Assembly: GCF_002205635.1 (NCBI RefSeq)
Contig: NZ_NISJ01000004.1
Span: forward strand, 1 to 64,000
Source: Sphingopyxis witflariensis
GTDB lineage: Bacteria > Pseudomonadota > Alphaproteobacteria > Sphingomonadales > Sphingomonadaceae
Direction of reading: 5' to 3'
Length of the DNA stretch: 64,000 bases
Positions 8,455 to 17,431 of this stretch are shown one piece after another (position 1 is the stretch's first letter; the number at the start of each line of letters is the position of its first letter). A model generated the notes under the pieces. The model saw only the letters and a list, made by a program, of their open reading frames with translations. It had not been told where the DNA came from and did no database searches. Position numbers and translations under genes: made by a program.

Positions 8455-11277
8455 TCAGAATTTGCCGCGCAGCGTCACGCCATAGGTCCTGGGTTCGGCC
8501 AGGAACTGCGAGAAGATCTGGCGGCCGCCCGGATATTGCGGGTCGGCGAAGGCTGCGGTCGCCGAGGTTGCGCCTTCCTGGAAGGGCGAGTTGAAGGCGA
8601 CCTGGGCATATTGCTTGTTGAAGATATTCTGCGCCCAAAGCTCGATGCCCCATTTCTCGTCGGGGCCGCGAACGCCCAGACGGGCGTTGAACAGGGCATA
8701 GCCATCCTGCGCCTTTTGCGGGAACAGGTCGGACCCGGTGTTGTAATCGCTGGTCATGCGACCATCGATGTAGACGAGCCCGGTCAGGCCGCTGTTGCCG
8801 ATTTCCGGGGTCCAGGTGACGCTGCCGGTTGCGACCAGTTCGGGGGCGTTCGACAGATTATTACCCGGCAGGTTGCGGAGCGCCTGATCGAGCGGACTAC
8901 CCGATTTGTTGCCGACCAGATTGCTGCGATATTTGGTCCGGGCGTAGGTCAGGCCCGCGGTCATGCGGAAATCGCGCATCGGAACGAGCGAGGTTTCGAG
9001 CTCGAAGCCCTCGGTCCGCACGCCATAGCCGACATCGTCCGCGGCGCAGGCGCCGGTCGTTGCCGCCGCCGGATTGTAATTCGGCGCCCCGGTGAACTTG
9101 CTCTGGTCGCGGTCGCCGCCCGCAAGGTCGGCCGAACAGCCGTTGACCGTCTGGACGATGAAGACGCTGCCGTTGAAGGTATTGAGCTGGAAGTTCTTGA
9201 AGTCCGACCGGAAGAAGGTCAGCCCGAGGCCGAACGGTCCGGTCGAATATTTCGCGCCCAATTCATAGCTGTTCACCAGTTCGGGGTCGAACTGGAGATT
9301 GCCGACCAGCGCCTGCGCCCCGCCGGCCGCCGCGAAGGTCGTCGTCGGAACGCCGCCCACGACCTGAATCGGGTTTTTGAGCGCCGAGCGGTCGAGATTG
9401 AAGCCGCCCGCCTTGTAACCGCGCGCGAAGCTTGCATAGACCATCAGGTCGTCGATCGGCTTGTACGACAGGATGGCGGTGCCGGTCCATTCATCCTCGC
9501 TCCGCTTGTCGTTGATCGACACGCCGTCGAGTTCCGCCGTCGAATTGCCCTGACAGCCAAGTCCGATCACGCCGCCCGCAACCGCCCTGATCGTGGCACT
9601 GGCGTTCAGCAGATCGTCGGACAGCAGGTTCTGGATCGTCTGGCAGGCGGTGTTGTCGTTGGTGAAGCTCGCGCTGAATTTCTTCCGGTCATTGGTGTAG
9701 CGAACGCCGAAAGTGAAATCGAGCTTGTCGGTGATGTGGAAGATATTGTGGGTGAACAACGCCCAGTTGCGGTCATTCTGGCGATAGACGTCGTTGATGC
9801 TGCCGCGATCGCTGATTCCGTCGAGCGCGGCGAGGCCCGCAACGACATCGTTGCCGACGGCTGCGCCCAGCGCCCCTACGATCGCCGCCGGACCGACGCC
9901 GGGGATGATGCACGAGGGGCTGTTCGGCGAATAGAGCGGCGAAAGCGGTGCGACACCGGTGATGAAGCGGCACGCGGCAATGCGGCCATAATCGTCGCCG
10001 AAGCGCAGATTGTCGCGAACGGTCAGCTTTTCATTCGCGTAGAAGCCGCCGACAAGCCAGTCGAGCTTGCCGTCGAACGCTTCGCCCTGCAGGCGCACTT
10101 CCTGGGTGAAGGTGTGGAACTGGCGGTAGGCATCCTTGCTCTCTGCACGATAGAGAATATCGACCGCGCCATAGTCGAGGTCGCCCGCCTGCCCCGAACG
10201 ATATTCGCGGTAACCGGTGATCGAGGTCAGCTTTGCGGCGCCCAGATCCCAGTCGATCTGGCCCGAAAAGCCATAATCCTTGGTCTGGCCGGCAAAGCTG
10301 CGCCCCGCGCTGACCGAAATGTCGCGGGCATAGCCCTGGCTGAATGCGCCAAGCGGCTGGCCCAGATCGGTGAGGACGCGAACGATATTGTTCGTCGTGC
10401 CGGTCGGTGGCGCGTTGGGTGCGCTGGGATTGTTCAGATTGCCGATGGTCGGATTGACGCTGTTGTCGATATAGGTTGCGGCGCAGCATTTTTCGTCGCG
10501 ATAGGTGTAATCCGCGATCAGTCGCACCGACAGCGCATCGCTGGGCTCGAACAAAATCTGTCCGCGCAGGAAATAACGGTCGCGGTTGTTGACGTCGGTG
10601 TTGTTGGTGGTGTCCTTATAAAAGCCGTTGCGCTTCACCCACACGCCGTCGAGGCGGGCGGCGATGGTGTCGGTGATCGGGCCGGTGACCCCGCCGGCGA
10701 TGCGCCAATAATCATAATTGCCATAGGTGACTTCGCCGTTGGCGCCGAACTGGAAATCGGGCTTTTTCGAATAGATGCTGATCAGGCCGGCCGACGAGTT
10801 GCGGCCGCCGAGCGTGCCCTGCGGACCGCGCTGGACCTCGACGCGTTCGATTTCGCCGAGTTCGTTGAGGCCGATGCCCGAACGCGAGCGATAGACGCCG
10901 TCGATGAACACCGGGACCGAGCTTTCGAGGCCGGGGTTGTCGCCCACGGTGCCGATGCCGCGAATACGCGCCGAACCATTGGCCTCTGACCCCGTCGAGG
11001 AGACGAGCAGCGAGGGGGCGACCTGGTTGAGCTGACGAATGTCATTGGCGCCGCTGTTCTGCAGCGTTTCGGCGCTGACCGCCGAAATCGCGACCGGAAC
11101 GTCGGACAAAAGCTGCGAACGGCCCTGCGCGGTGACGACGATTTCCGCGCTGCCGCTGTCGTCGGCAGTGGCGGTGTCCTGGGCGAAGGCCGGCGCCGAT
11201 ACGGCGGCGATGGCGATCGATACGCCCAATGCGCTGGTGCGCATCAGGCGGACGGCAAGACGGGATGATAGATTCAT
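8455..11277 (-). CDS. TonB-dependent receptor
   Basis: 940 aa. A signal peptide of about 30 residues ends PAFAQD. The plug begins with the TonB-box-like EIVVTAQGR and continues through QNSGANDIRQLNQVAPSL, IRGIGTVGDNPG, VERVEVQRGPQGTLGGRNS. A long 22-strand barrel follows and ends in RGKF with terminal Phe. AGGAG lies eight bases before the start at 11277. The family imports siderophores, glycans or aromatic and other hydrophobic substrates across the outer membrane; the ligand cannot be read here and no partner gene adjoins it. It has its own terminator. Confidence 0.95.
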   Translation of the reverse strand: MNLSSRLAVRLMRTSALGVSIAIAAVSAPAFAQDTATADDSGSAEIVVTAQGRSQLLSDVPVAISAVSAETLQNSGANDIRQLNQVAPSLLVSSTGSEANGSARIRGIGTVGDNPGLESSVPVFIDGVYRSRSGIGLNELGEIERVEVQRGPQGTLGGRNSSAGLISIYSKKPDFQFGANGEVTYGNYDYWRIAGGVTGPITDTIAARLDGVWVKRNGFYKDTTNNTDVNNRDRYFLRGQILFEPSDALSVRLIADYTYRDEKCCAATYIDNSVNPTIGNLNNPSAPNAPPTGTTNNIVRVLTDLGQPLGAFSQGYARDISVSAGRSFAGQTKDYGFSGQIDWDLGAAKLTSITGYREYRSGQAGDLDYGAVDILYRAESKDAYRQFHTFTQEVRLQGEAFDGKLDWLVGGFYANEKLTVRDNLRFGDDYGRIAACRFITGVAPLSPLYSPNSPSCIIPGVGPAAIVGALGAAVGNDVVAGLAALDGISDRGSINDVYRQNDRNWALFTHNIFHITDKLDFTFGVRYTNDRKKFSASFTNDNTACQTIQNLLSDDLLNASATIRAVAGGVIGLGCQGNSTAELDGVSINDKRSEDEWTGTAILSYKPIDDLMVYASFARGYKAGGFNLDRSALKNPIQVVGGVPTTTFAAAGGAQALVGNLQFDPELVNSYELGAKYSTGPFGLGLTFFRSDFKNFQLNTFNGSVFIVQTVNGCSADLAGGDRDQSKFTGAPNYNPAAATTGACAADDVGYGVRTEGFELETSLVPMRDFRMTAGLTYARTKYRSNLVGNKSGSPLDQALRNLPGNNLSNAPELVATGSVTWTPEIGNSGLTGLVYIDGRMTSDYNTGSDLFPQKAQDGYALFNARLGVRGPDEKWGIELWAQNIFNKQYAQVAFNSPFQEGATSATAAFADPQYPGGRQIFSQFLAEPRTYGVTLRGKF

Positions 11278-11436
11278 AGCGGGCACTCCTCTCTCGGTCA
11301 TTTTTATTGTTAGGGGGCGATCATAGCCAAAGCCGAAAGCCAATCCAGCGCCAGCCGCGCATTTGCGCGATTCTTTGGGCGGGTGATGTTTTTGCGCCAC
11401 AGGCGGGCGAGGAGTGATCGGGCCGCCTTTTGCCGC

Positions 11437-12150
11437 TCAACCCGAGGCCGCGCCATTTTCCGTAGCGTCATATCCTGTCTCGCGGCGGCACGGAAAGGAC
11501 AGGAGCCGCCCCTGCGCGACGAGCATCGCGCAATAATCGCCGGGGAAATTTCGGGCGATCGCCGGATCGCCGACATCGAGGCCGCCGGTCAGGCTGCCGA
11601 ACGCAGGCAGGATCAGCCGCCGGTCGTCGCCCGCGAAACAGGCGCGCGCGACGTTTCGCCCGCGCGCCGCCAGGCGCAATTTGGGGTGGAAGTGGCCCGA
11701 AATTTCCGGGCGTTGCTCGTCGGCGCGGCATTCGTGCCGCAGGACCACGCCGTCGACGACCAGTTCGTCGGCGACCGCGCCGCCCCATGCGCCGCCGCTC
11801 AGCCCGTCGTGATTGCCGGCGATCCACAGCAGCTGGGCCGATGCGGCGAGGCGGTGCAGCCGGTCGGCGATTGCGGGCGCGATACGGCTGGCGGCGTCCC
11901 GGTCGTGAAAGCTGTCGCCGAGGCACCAGATCGCGCGTGCGCCGGTTTCGGCGGTCAGCCGCGCCAGCCGGTCGAGCGTGTCGTGGCTGTCATAGGGCGG
12001 CAGCGGCTGGCCGTGCGCCGCATACCAGCTGCCCTTTTCCAGATGCAGGTCGGCGACAATCAGCGCCGCATGGCGTGGCCAGAACAGGGCGCGATCGGCC
12101 AGCGCGTGGAATGCGTGACCGGCAAATTGCAAGAGAGACCCGCCTGACAT
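11437..12150 (-). CDS. pdeM: Ligase-associated DNA damage response endonuclease PdeM
   Basis: 237-aa calcineurin-like metallophosphoesterase. The metal-ligand motifs are in order: VADLHLEKG (D34, H36), LGDSFHD (D79), GNHDG (N113, H114), and GHFHP toward the end. The YDSHDTLDRL segment is typical of PdeM. In the known LHR-Exo-PdeM-ligase set it acts in a DNA repair pathway with an Lhr helicase. Here the Lhr helicase gene is close and on the same strand, but an aspartic-protease gene sits between them, and the exonuclease and ligase are not in this window. Confidence 0.88.
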   Translation of the reverse strand: MSGGSLLQFAGHAFHALADRALFWPRHAALIVADLHLEKGSWYAAHGQPLPPYDSHDTLDRLARLTAETGARAIWCLGDSFHDRDAASRIAPAIADRLHRLAASAQLLWIAGNHDGLSGGAWGGAVADELVVDGVVLRHECRADEQRPEISGHFHPKLRLAARGRNVARACFAGDDRRLILPAFGSLTGGLDVGDPAIARNFPGDYCAMLVAQGRLLSFPCRRETGYDATENGAASG

Positions 12151-12190
12151 GCGCGCGCTATGCCAAGCGGCATGATGGCGGGCAAGGATG

Positions 12191-13264
12191 CTATCCGGTC
12201 GCGAGGCGTCCGGCAGGGGTTCCCGTGCGTATGATCGATTGCGATGCACTGGACGGCAGGTCAAAGACGACGCGCCTGTTCGGAAAATCAATTTCGATCC
12301 GGTCGAACGCCGCCAGCCCGTCCATGCCCAGCAGCAGCGCGGGGCGTTCCTGAAGGCCAAGCGCCCGGAACGCCTGTGAATCGGCGAACGAGACGCGCAG
12401 GTCGTTGACGTCGATCCCGTTGATCTGGATCGCCTTGAGCACCGTGCGCATCGCCGCGACCTCTTCGCCGGAGACCGCATTCAGGATCGTCGGAAACAGG
12501 GGCACGCGATTCTGGCGCCGTGCCATGACCAGGCGTTGCAGCGCGAGATTGCCGACGCTGGTCTGGGCGCCGGTGTCGACGATCACATCGACGCGCTGGC
12601 CGCCGATCCGCGCATCGGACAGGATCAGCCGTCCGGCGCTGTTGCGCGCGGTGACGACGATCGCGTCGGAGGTGTGGATGATCGGTCGCGCGCGATAGCG
12701 CGTTTCCAGTATCTGCATCGTTTCGTTGCGAAAATCGATCAGCACGCGCCGGTTTTCGAGCATATCGACCCCGATCAGCCCCGGCGCGCCGATGTGACGT
12801 CCGGCAAAGGCGGGGGCGTCGAACGGCAGCAGCCGCAAATTGGTCATCTCGAGCGAGGCGATCTGGAACGAGGGGACGATCGCCGAACTGCCGATCGTCG
12901 CCAGCCGCAGCTTGGCTCCCTTCGCCAGCCCCAGCCGATTGGCCAGCTCTTCGGCGATGACGGTCCGTTCAGCGCCGGTGTCGACGAGGAAGGAATAGGG
13001 GCCCTTTCCTTCGACCATGACCGGCACCGCCATCCGGCGGGTGGCGTCGAGGTCAAAGGGCTGGATGATCGGGACGATTTCTGCGCCGATATGCCCGGTC
13101 GGCGCGGGGTCGGCATCGGGTGCGATCGGCGGCGGGACGGCGGAGGGCGCGGCCATGGGGGCCGGGCTGGCGCCGATGGCCAGCGGTGCCAGCAGGATGG
13201 TGGCCCAGCGCAAGCGGGTATCGAGAGCGGCCCGCAGGCGGGCAGAGAAAACAGCATGCAGCAT
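12191..13264 (-). CDS. Two-domain retropepsin-like aspartic protease, secreted
   Basis: 357 aa. A signal peptide or anchor is followed by a proline-rich linker (about residues 34-58), then two retropepsin-like repeats in one chain. Repeat 1 has FLVDTGAERTV (D95) and LIGVDML (about 163-169). Repeat 2 has VIVDTGAQTSV (D230) and LLGMDGL (about 311-317). The paired DTG motifs allow an active dimer-like site within one chain. The start at 13264 has an AGAGAGG site eight to nine bases upstream; an ATG at 13273 overlaps that site. The role is unknown, probably periplasmic proteolysis. It lies between pdeM and lhr on the same strand. Confidence 0.82.
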   Translation of the reverse strand: MLHAVFSARLRAALDTRLRWATILLAPLAIGASPAPMAAPSAVPPPIAPDADPAPTGHIGAEIVPIIQPFDLDATRRMAVPVMVEGKGPYSFLVDTGAERTVIAEELANRLGLAKGAKLRLATIGSSAIVPSFQIASLEMTNLRLLPFDAPAFAGRHIGAPGLIGVDMLENRRVLIDFRNETMQILETRYRARPIIHTSDAIVVTARNSAGRLILSDARIGGQRVDVIVDTGAQTSVGNLALQRLVMARRQNRVPLFPTILNAVSGEEVAAMRTVLKAIQINGIDVNDLRVSFADSQAFRALGLQERPALLLGMDGLAAFDRIEIDFPNRRVVFDLPSSASQSIIRTGTPAGRLATG

Positions 13265-13323
13265 GATCGGCATCCTCTCTCGCCGCCATAATACACCCCG
13301 CGCGGGGCGGCGGCAAGCGAGGC

Positions 13324-15732
13324 TCAAACGGGCCGCATCGCCTTGTCCGCCAGCGTATCGGCAAGCTCGCCGAGCAGCGCGTCGTCGATGTCGTGGCCCG
13401 CGACGCTTTCGCGGCCGATCAATATCAGCACCGGGATGGCGAGCGGGCTGATGTGGCCGAGCGGCCGGTGGAGCATCGTCCCCGCGGCGCGGTCGAGCAG
13501 GTCGCCGAGCCGCGCGACATCGGTCAGTCGCTCGCGTGCATCGGCCCATGCTGCTTCCAGCAGCAGATGGTCCGGTTCATATTTGCGCAGCACGTCAAAG
13601 ATCAGATCGGTCGAGAAAGTGACCTGCTTTCCGGTCTTGCGCTTGCCCGGATGCTGGCGCTCGATCAGCCCGCCGATCACTGCGACCTCGCGGAAGGCGC
13701 GTTTCAGCAGATGCGATCCCTCAACCCATTCGGTGAATTCATCTTCCAATATCGCGGGGTCGAACAGCGCGGCGGGGTCGGCGACCGGGCGCAGCGACCA
13801 GATGGCGAGCGCATAGTCGGAGGCGACGAAGCCCAGCGGTTGCAACCCCGCGCGCTCCATTCGCTTGGTGATCAGCATCCCCAGCGACTGGTGCGCGTTC
13901 CAGCCCTCGAAGGGATAGGCGACCATGAAATGCGCGTCGTCGTGCGGGAAGGTCTCGACGAGCAGCTGATCGACGCGCGGCAGCACCGAGCGTTCGGCCT
14001 GCGCCTCGAGCCAGAAGCGGACATCTTCGGGAAAAGGCGCCCAGCTTGTGGAATCGGCAAGAAAGGCGCGCACCCGGTCGGCGAGCCGCGTCGTCAGCGC
14101 CATGCGCGCGCCCGTATAGCTGGGGATGCGGGCGGGGCGGGTGGTCGCGCGCACATAGAGGTCGGAGTCGCGGATCGACTCGACCTCGAGGCTGAGGCCC
14201 GCGAAAGCGAAGGTGTCGCCCGGCGTCAGCGTGCTCGCGAAATATTCTTCGACGCTGCCAAGGCGGCGGCCGTTTTTGAAGCGCACGTCAAAGGTCGGCG
14301 CATCGACGATGATCCCGGCATTGAGCCGGTGCCGCGCCGCCAGTTGGGGATGCGCGATGCGCCAGCCGCCGGCACCATCGGGGGCGAGGCGGCGGAAACG
14401 GTCATAGCTTTTGAGCGCATAGCCGCCGTCGCGGACGAAGCCGAGCAGCCGTCCGAACATATCGGCGTCGATCCACTGGTAGGGTGTGGCGCTTCGCACC
14501 TCGGCGAGCAGCGCATCCTCTTTGAACGGCGCGGCGCAGGCGAGCGCCATCACATGCTGCGCGAGCACGTCGAGCGCGCCGGGGCGGAAACGGTCGGCGT
14601 CGCGCTCGCCCGCTTCGACCGCATCCAAGGCCGCCTGTGCCTCAAGATATTCGAAGCGGTTGCCGGGTACGATCAGCGCGCGGCTCGGTTCGTCGAGGCG
14701 GTGGTTGGCGCGGCCGATGCGCTGGAGCAGCCGCGACGATCCCTTGGGCGCCCCCATCTGGATCACGCAATCGACATCGCCCCAGTCGAGCCCCAAGTCG
14801 AGGCTGGAGGTCGCGACGAGCGCGCGCAGCCGCCCTTCGGCCATCGCCGCCTCGGCGCGCTGGCGCGCTTCGCGGTCGAGGCTGCCGTGATGGATCGCGA
14901 TCGGCAGCCCGGCATCATTGACCTTCCACAGCTCCTGAAAGATCAGCTCGGCGAGCCCGCGGGTGTTGCAGAAGATGATCGTCGTGCGGTTCTTGGCGAC
15001 CTCGGCCATCACCTGATGCACCGCATAGCGCCCCGAATGGCCCGCCCATGGCACCGCGCCCTCGGGAAGCAAAATTTCGATATCGGGATCGGCACCCGCT
15101 TCGCCCTCGACCAGCGTCACCGTATCGGCATCGCCGCCGGGAGCGAGCCAGCTGCGATAGGCGGTGGTGTCGGCGATCGTCGCCGACAGGCCGACGCGGC
15201 GGAGGCCCTGAGCGATCATCTGCAGCCGCGCGAGCGCGAGGCTCAGCAAATCGCCGCGCTTGCCCGGCGCGAACGCATGAATCTCGTCGATCACCACCGT
15301 CTTGAGGTCGGAGAACATCAGGAAGCTGTCGGGATAGGAGATCAGCAGCGACAGCGATTCGGGGGTGGTGAGCAGGATGTTCGGCGGCCGGCTGCGCTGG
15401 CGCGCTTTCTTGTCCGACGAGGTATCGCCGCTGCGGCTTTCGACGCTGATATCGAGGCCGATGTCCGCGATCGGGGCACTAAGGTTGCGCTCGACGTCGG
15501 CGGCGAGTGCTTTGAGCGGCGACACATAAAGCGTGTGGAGCCGGTCGGTCGGATGCTGCGCCAGATCGACGAGGGTCGGCAGAAACCCCGCGAGCGTCTT
15601 GCCCGCCCCGGTCGCCGCGACGAGCAGCGCATGCTCACCGCGCTCCGCCGCCGCGAGCATATCGGCCTGATGCCGCCGCACCCGCCACCCGCGCGCGGCG
15701 AACCAGTCGGTGAAGGGGGTGGGGAGGGGCAT
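13324..15732 (-). CDS. lhr: Ligase-associated DEXH-box helicase (Lhr type)
   Basis: 802-aa superfamily 2 helicase. Walker A is ATGAGKT (T41-T46 region), the DEIH box is at 149-152 in VVIDEIHAFAP, motif III is GLSATIAD, and motifs V/VI lie in SSLDLGLDWGDVD and QRIGRANHR. The C-terminal half carries the Lhr winged-helix and beta-barrel region. Lhr proteins translocate 3' to 5' on single-stranded DNA. The start at 15732 (MPLPTPF) fits family length; the frame is open upstream through a repeat but without matching protein. It belongs to the ligase-associated repair set with pdeM. Confidence 0.92.
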   Translation of the reverse strand: MPLPTPFTDWFAARGWRVRRHQADMLAAAERGEHALLVAATGAGKTLAGFLPTLVDLAQHPTDRLHTLYVSPLKALAADVERNLSAPIADIGLDISVESRSGDTSSDKKARQRSRPPNILLTTPESLSLLISYPDSFLMFSDLKTVVIDEIHAFAPGKRGDLLSLALARLQMIAQGLRRVGLSATIADTTAYRSWLAPGGDADTVTLVEGEAGADPDIEILLPEGAVPWAGHSGRYAVHQVMAEVAKNRTTIIFCNTRGLAELIFQELWKVNDAGLPIAIHHGSLDREARQRAEAAMAEGRLRALVATSSLDLGLDWGDVDCVIQMGAPKGSSRLLQRIGRANHRLDEPSRALIVPGNRFEYLEAQAALDAVEAGERDADRFRPGALDVLAQHVMALACAAPFKEDALLAEVRSATPYQWIDADMFGRLLGFVRDGGYALKSYDRFRRLAPDGAGGWRIAHPQLAARHRLNAGIIVDAPTFDVRFKNGRRLGSVEEYFASTLTPGDTFAFAGLSLEVESIRDSDLYVRATTRPARIPSYTGARMALTTRLADRVRAFLADSTSWAPFPEDVRFWLEAQAERSVLPRVDQLLVETFPHDDAHFMVAYPFEGWNAHQSLGMLITKRMERAGLQPLGFVASDYALAIWSLRPVADPAALFDPAILEDEFTEWVEGSHLLKRAFREVAVIGGLIERQHPGKRKTGKQVTFSTDLIFDVLRKYEPDHLLLEAAWADARERLTDVARLGDLLDRAAGTMLHRPLGHISPLAIPVLILIGRESVAGHDIDDALLGELADTLADKAMRPV

Positions 15733-15779
15733 GGGTGCGAGCTTGGGGCGGCGCGGGGTGGGGGGCAAGCTTTTCTCCA

Positions 15780-15911
15780 GATCCTCCCTGTTGCGAAGCG
15801 ATGGGGAGGTGGCAGCGCGAAGCGCTGACGGAGGGGCCATGGCGCGACGGCCCCTCCACCACCGCCTTCGGCGGCGGTTCCCCTCCCCATCGCTTTGCGA
15901 CAGGGAGGATC
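15780..15911. repeat. Long palindromic repeat element, copy A (about 132 bp)
   Basis: It begins gatcctccctgttgcgaagc and ends with the inverse, cgacagggaggatc. Inside are the paired blocks ggaggggcc/ggcccctcc. Copies B (27191-27327) and C (57553-57690) share the outer arms and inner blocks. The gap 15733-16086 between lhr and the next gene holds only this element and REP copy 2; I see no gene in it. The frame upstream of lhr runs through this repeat and explains its apparent 5' extension. Confidence 0.9.
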
Positions 15912-15952
15912 GATCAAGTCCGGCACAGACCAAAAGGCGACCTGTCATTCCT

Positions 15953-16045
15953 CGTCACCCCGGACTTGATCCGGGGTCCATGACGGCGGGCGCGACGTTT
16001 TCGGGTGAGCGAGGCTATGGATCCCGGATCAAGTCCGGGATGACG
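15953..16045. repeat. REP-like extragenic palindrome, copy 2
   Basis: Same arms as at 1009-1082: cgtcaccccggacttgatcc on the left and cccggatcaagtccgggatg on the right, with a different, longer centre. It lies immediately before another low-GC orphan gene, as copy 1 lies immediately after one. Confidence 0.85.
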
Positions 16046-16086
16046 AACGGCTGGTGCGGACGCTCGCCATCGTGATAGACGGCCTT

Positions 16087-16605
16087 ATGGCAGCGACTTA
16101 CTATTTTCTTTCGGCTCCCAATGAGCGCGATGTGTTGGACTGGTTTAGGCGTCAACCCGAAGCGGCAGAACGACATTTGAACGAAGAGCGGATGCTACTC
16201 GCTGGCCCGTTGATTCAAAAGTCTGAGAGCAGCCTAGATGCGTCGGACTTTCCCCTGATTTCGATAATTATGCCGAAGGTTCGTAGAGGCGCACTTTGGA
16301 CCGTAGGTGAGGTCCATTTTCTCCATAAGCCGAAGGAATTTCCTGCGCTTGAGCGTCTTCGCAAGCGCTTCCAAGCCTGGATCAATGAGAACCCGAGGGT
16401 TTGGGAGCAGAAGCACGATGGTCGCGAAGGTTATGGTTATTACTTTGAGGGAACTGTCAGGAATATAGCCGATGCAGTCTTTGCTCTACCCTCAGGTTTG
16501 ACTGCCTTCGAAACGGGACAATATTTCGTTGCTGAGGACGACAACGATGGGGTGCTAGATCGCGTGTGCAGTACGCTTCGCCTTCGAGGTATCAATTGCG
16601 TTTAG
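16087..16605 (+). CDS. Hypothetical protein, lower-GC orphan (172 aa)
   Basis: I do not recognise this protein. It has no signal peptide or clear membrane span. It is rich in aromatic and charged residues (ATYYFLSAPNERDVLDW, then a basic RLRKRFQAWINENP helix and GYGYYFEGTV). Codon use is visibly less GC-rich than its neighbours, as for the genes at 142-951. The start at 16087 is the first ATG that gives a compact protein; an in-frame start at 16054 lies closer to the repeat. It could be an acquired immunity-type or phage-type gene, but no motif supports a function. Confidence 0.65.
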   Translation: MAATYYFLSAPNERDVLDWFRRQPEAAERHLNEERMLLAGPLIQKSESSLDASDFPLISIIMPKVRRGALWTVGEVHFLHKPKEFPALERLRKRFQAWINENPRVWEQKHDGREGYGYYFEGTVRNIADAVFALPSGLTAFETGQYFVAEDDNDGVLDRVCSTLRLRGINCV

Positions 16606-16640
16606 GGCCTGTCCGCTAACCACCCAACGTGGTCATCCAC

Positions 16641-17108
16641 CTAAATCCTCTCCGCCATCGCCTTCAACAACCCCCGCCAATGCTCGCCCAACCGCCGCTG
16701 GAACAGCATCAGTTCGAAGCCGTGCCGCGCGCCGTGGCTTTGCGGGATCGCATCCCAGCCGCGATGCTCGACCGTCACCCGCGTTTCGGCGCCGATGGCT
16801 TCGAAGCGCACATCGACTTCGGTCGTCTGACCAACGGCGAAGCTCGGCAGCCGCCACCCGAAAGCGAGCCGTTCTCCCGGCAACCGGTGGCGCACCAGCC
16901 CGATTTCCCACTCCGCCCCGTCGTCAAAGCGCGTGACGAGCCGACCGCCCGGCCCTTCGGGATCGAAGCGCAGCATCCCGTCACCCTTGCGCGTCAGCTG
17001 GAACAGCGGATGGCTTTGCCACCAGCGGCCGATATCGCGGGTGAAGGCCGTGAACGCCACTTGCGGTGTGACCGCGACGCGCAGCGCGACGATCACCGCG
17101 GCGCTCAT
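16641..17108 (-). CDS. SRPBCC (AHSA1-type) domain protein
   Basis: 155 aa. The START-like/AHSA1 fold is shown by the N-terminal VTPQVAFTAFTRDIGRWW helix, the ETRVTVEHRGWDAI strand-helix and a C-terminal amphipathic helix. The family binds hydrophobic ligands in a helix-grip cavity; function varies. The ATG at 17108 overlaps the TGA of the ArsR gene (ATGA), so it is the third gene of a VOC-ArsR-SRPBCC operon. This pairing of an ArsR repressor with an SRPBCC protein is common in proteobacteria. Confidence 0.82.
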   Translation of the reverse strand: MSAAVIVALRVAVTPQVAFTAFTRDIGRWWQSHPLFQLTRKGDGMLRFDPEGPGGRLVTRFDDGAEWEIGLVRHRLPGERLAFGWRLPSFAVGQTTEVDVRFEAIGAETRVTVEHRGWDAIPQSHGARHGFELMLFQRRLGEHWRGLLKAMAERI

Positions 17109-17431
17109 TCGCCGGCCTCGACATGCGCCTTGAAGCCCGCCAGCTGGTGCGTCCACAGCGCCTCGGTCTCGGCGAGCCACTGCTTAAGCTCGGCGGTCGC
17201 GCCATGCTTGAGGCTATAGATGCGAACGCGCGCGTCGAAGGCCGGATGCTGGTCCTCGATCAGCCCGCTCTCCTTGAGCGCGCGCAAATGGCGGCTCATC
17301 GCCGGGGCCGCGAGCCCGAGCGCGCCCGCGAGCTCGCCCGCGCTGTGCGGGCGCTGGCCGAGCAATTCGACCGCGCGCCGCCGGTTGGGATCGGCGAGCG
17401 CGGCGAATATGCGGTCGACCCCCGCGCTCAA
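17105..17431 (-). CDS. ArsR-family transcriptional regulator
   Basis: 108-aa winged-helix protein: DRIFAALADPNRRRAVELL (helix 1-2), then SAGELAGALGLAAPAMSRHL (recognition helix region) and ALKESGLIEDQ wing. No cysteine metal site is visible, so it is not a classic metal sensor. A TTG start at 17431 is proposed because it overlaps the TGA of the upstream VOC gene (TTGA), which fits the tight coupling on the other side (ATGA with SRPBCC). No ATG gives a sensible N-terminus. It probably represses its own operon. Confidence 0.85.
   Translation of the reverse strand: MSAGVDRIFAALADPNRRRAVELLGQRPHSAGELAGALGLAAPAMSRHLRALKESGLIEDQHPAFDARVRIYSLKHGATAELKQWLAETEALWTHQLAGFKAHVEAGE

Noticed and set aside
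8536-10989. Long open frame on the plus strand opposite the first TonB receptor
   Set aside because: It mirrors the receptor gene in a GC-rich genome, has no start context and no recognisable domain. Similar mirror frames opposite lhr (13393-15828), gyrB (19637-22528) and leuS (3520-5544) were rejected for the same reason.
15733-15948. 5' extension of the Lhr helicase
   Set aside because: The extra frame is made of palindromic repeat copy A and REP-type sequence and has no helicase-like residues; the start at 15732 fits the family.
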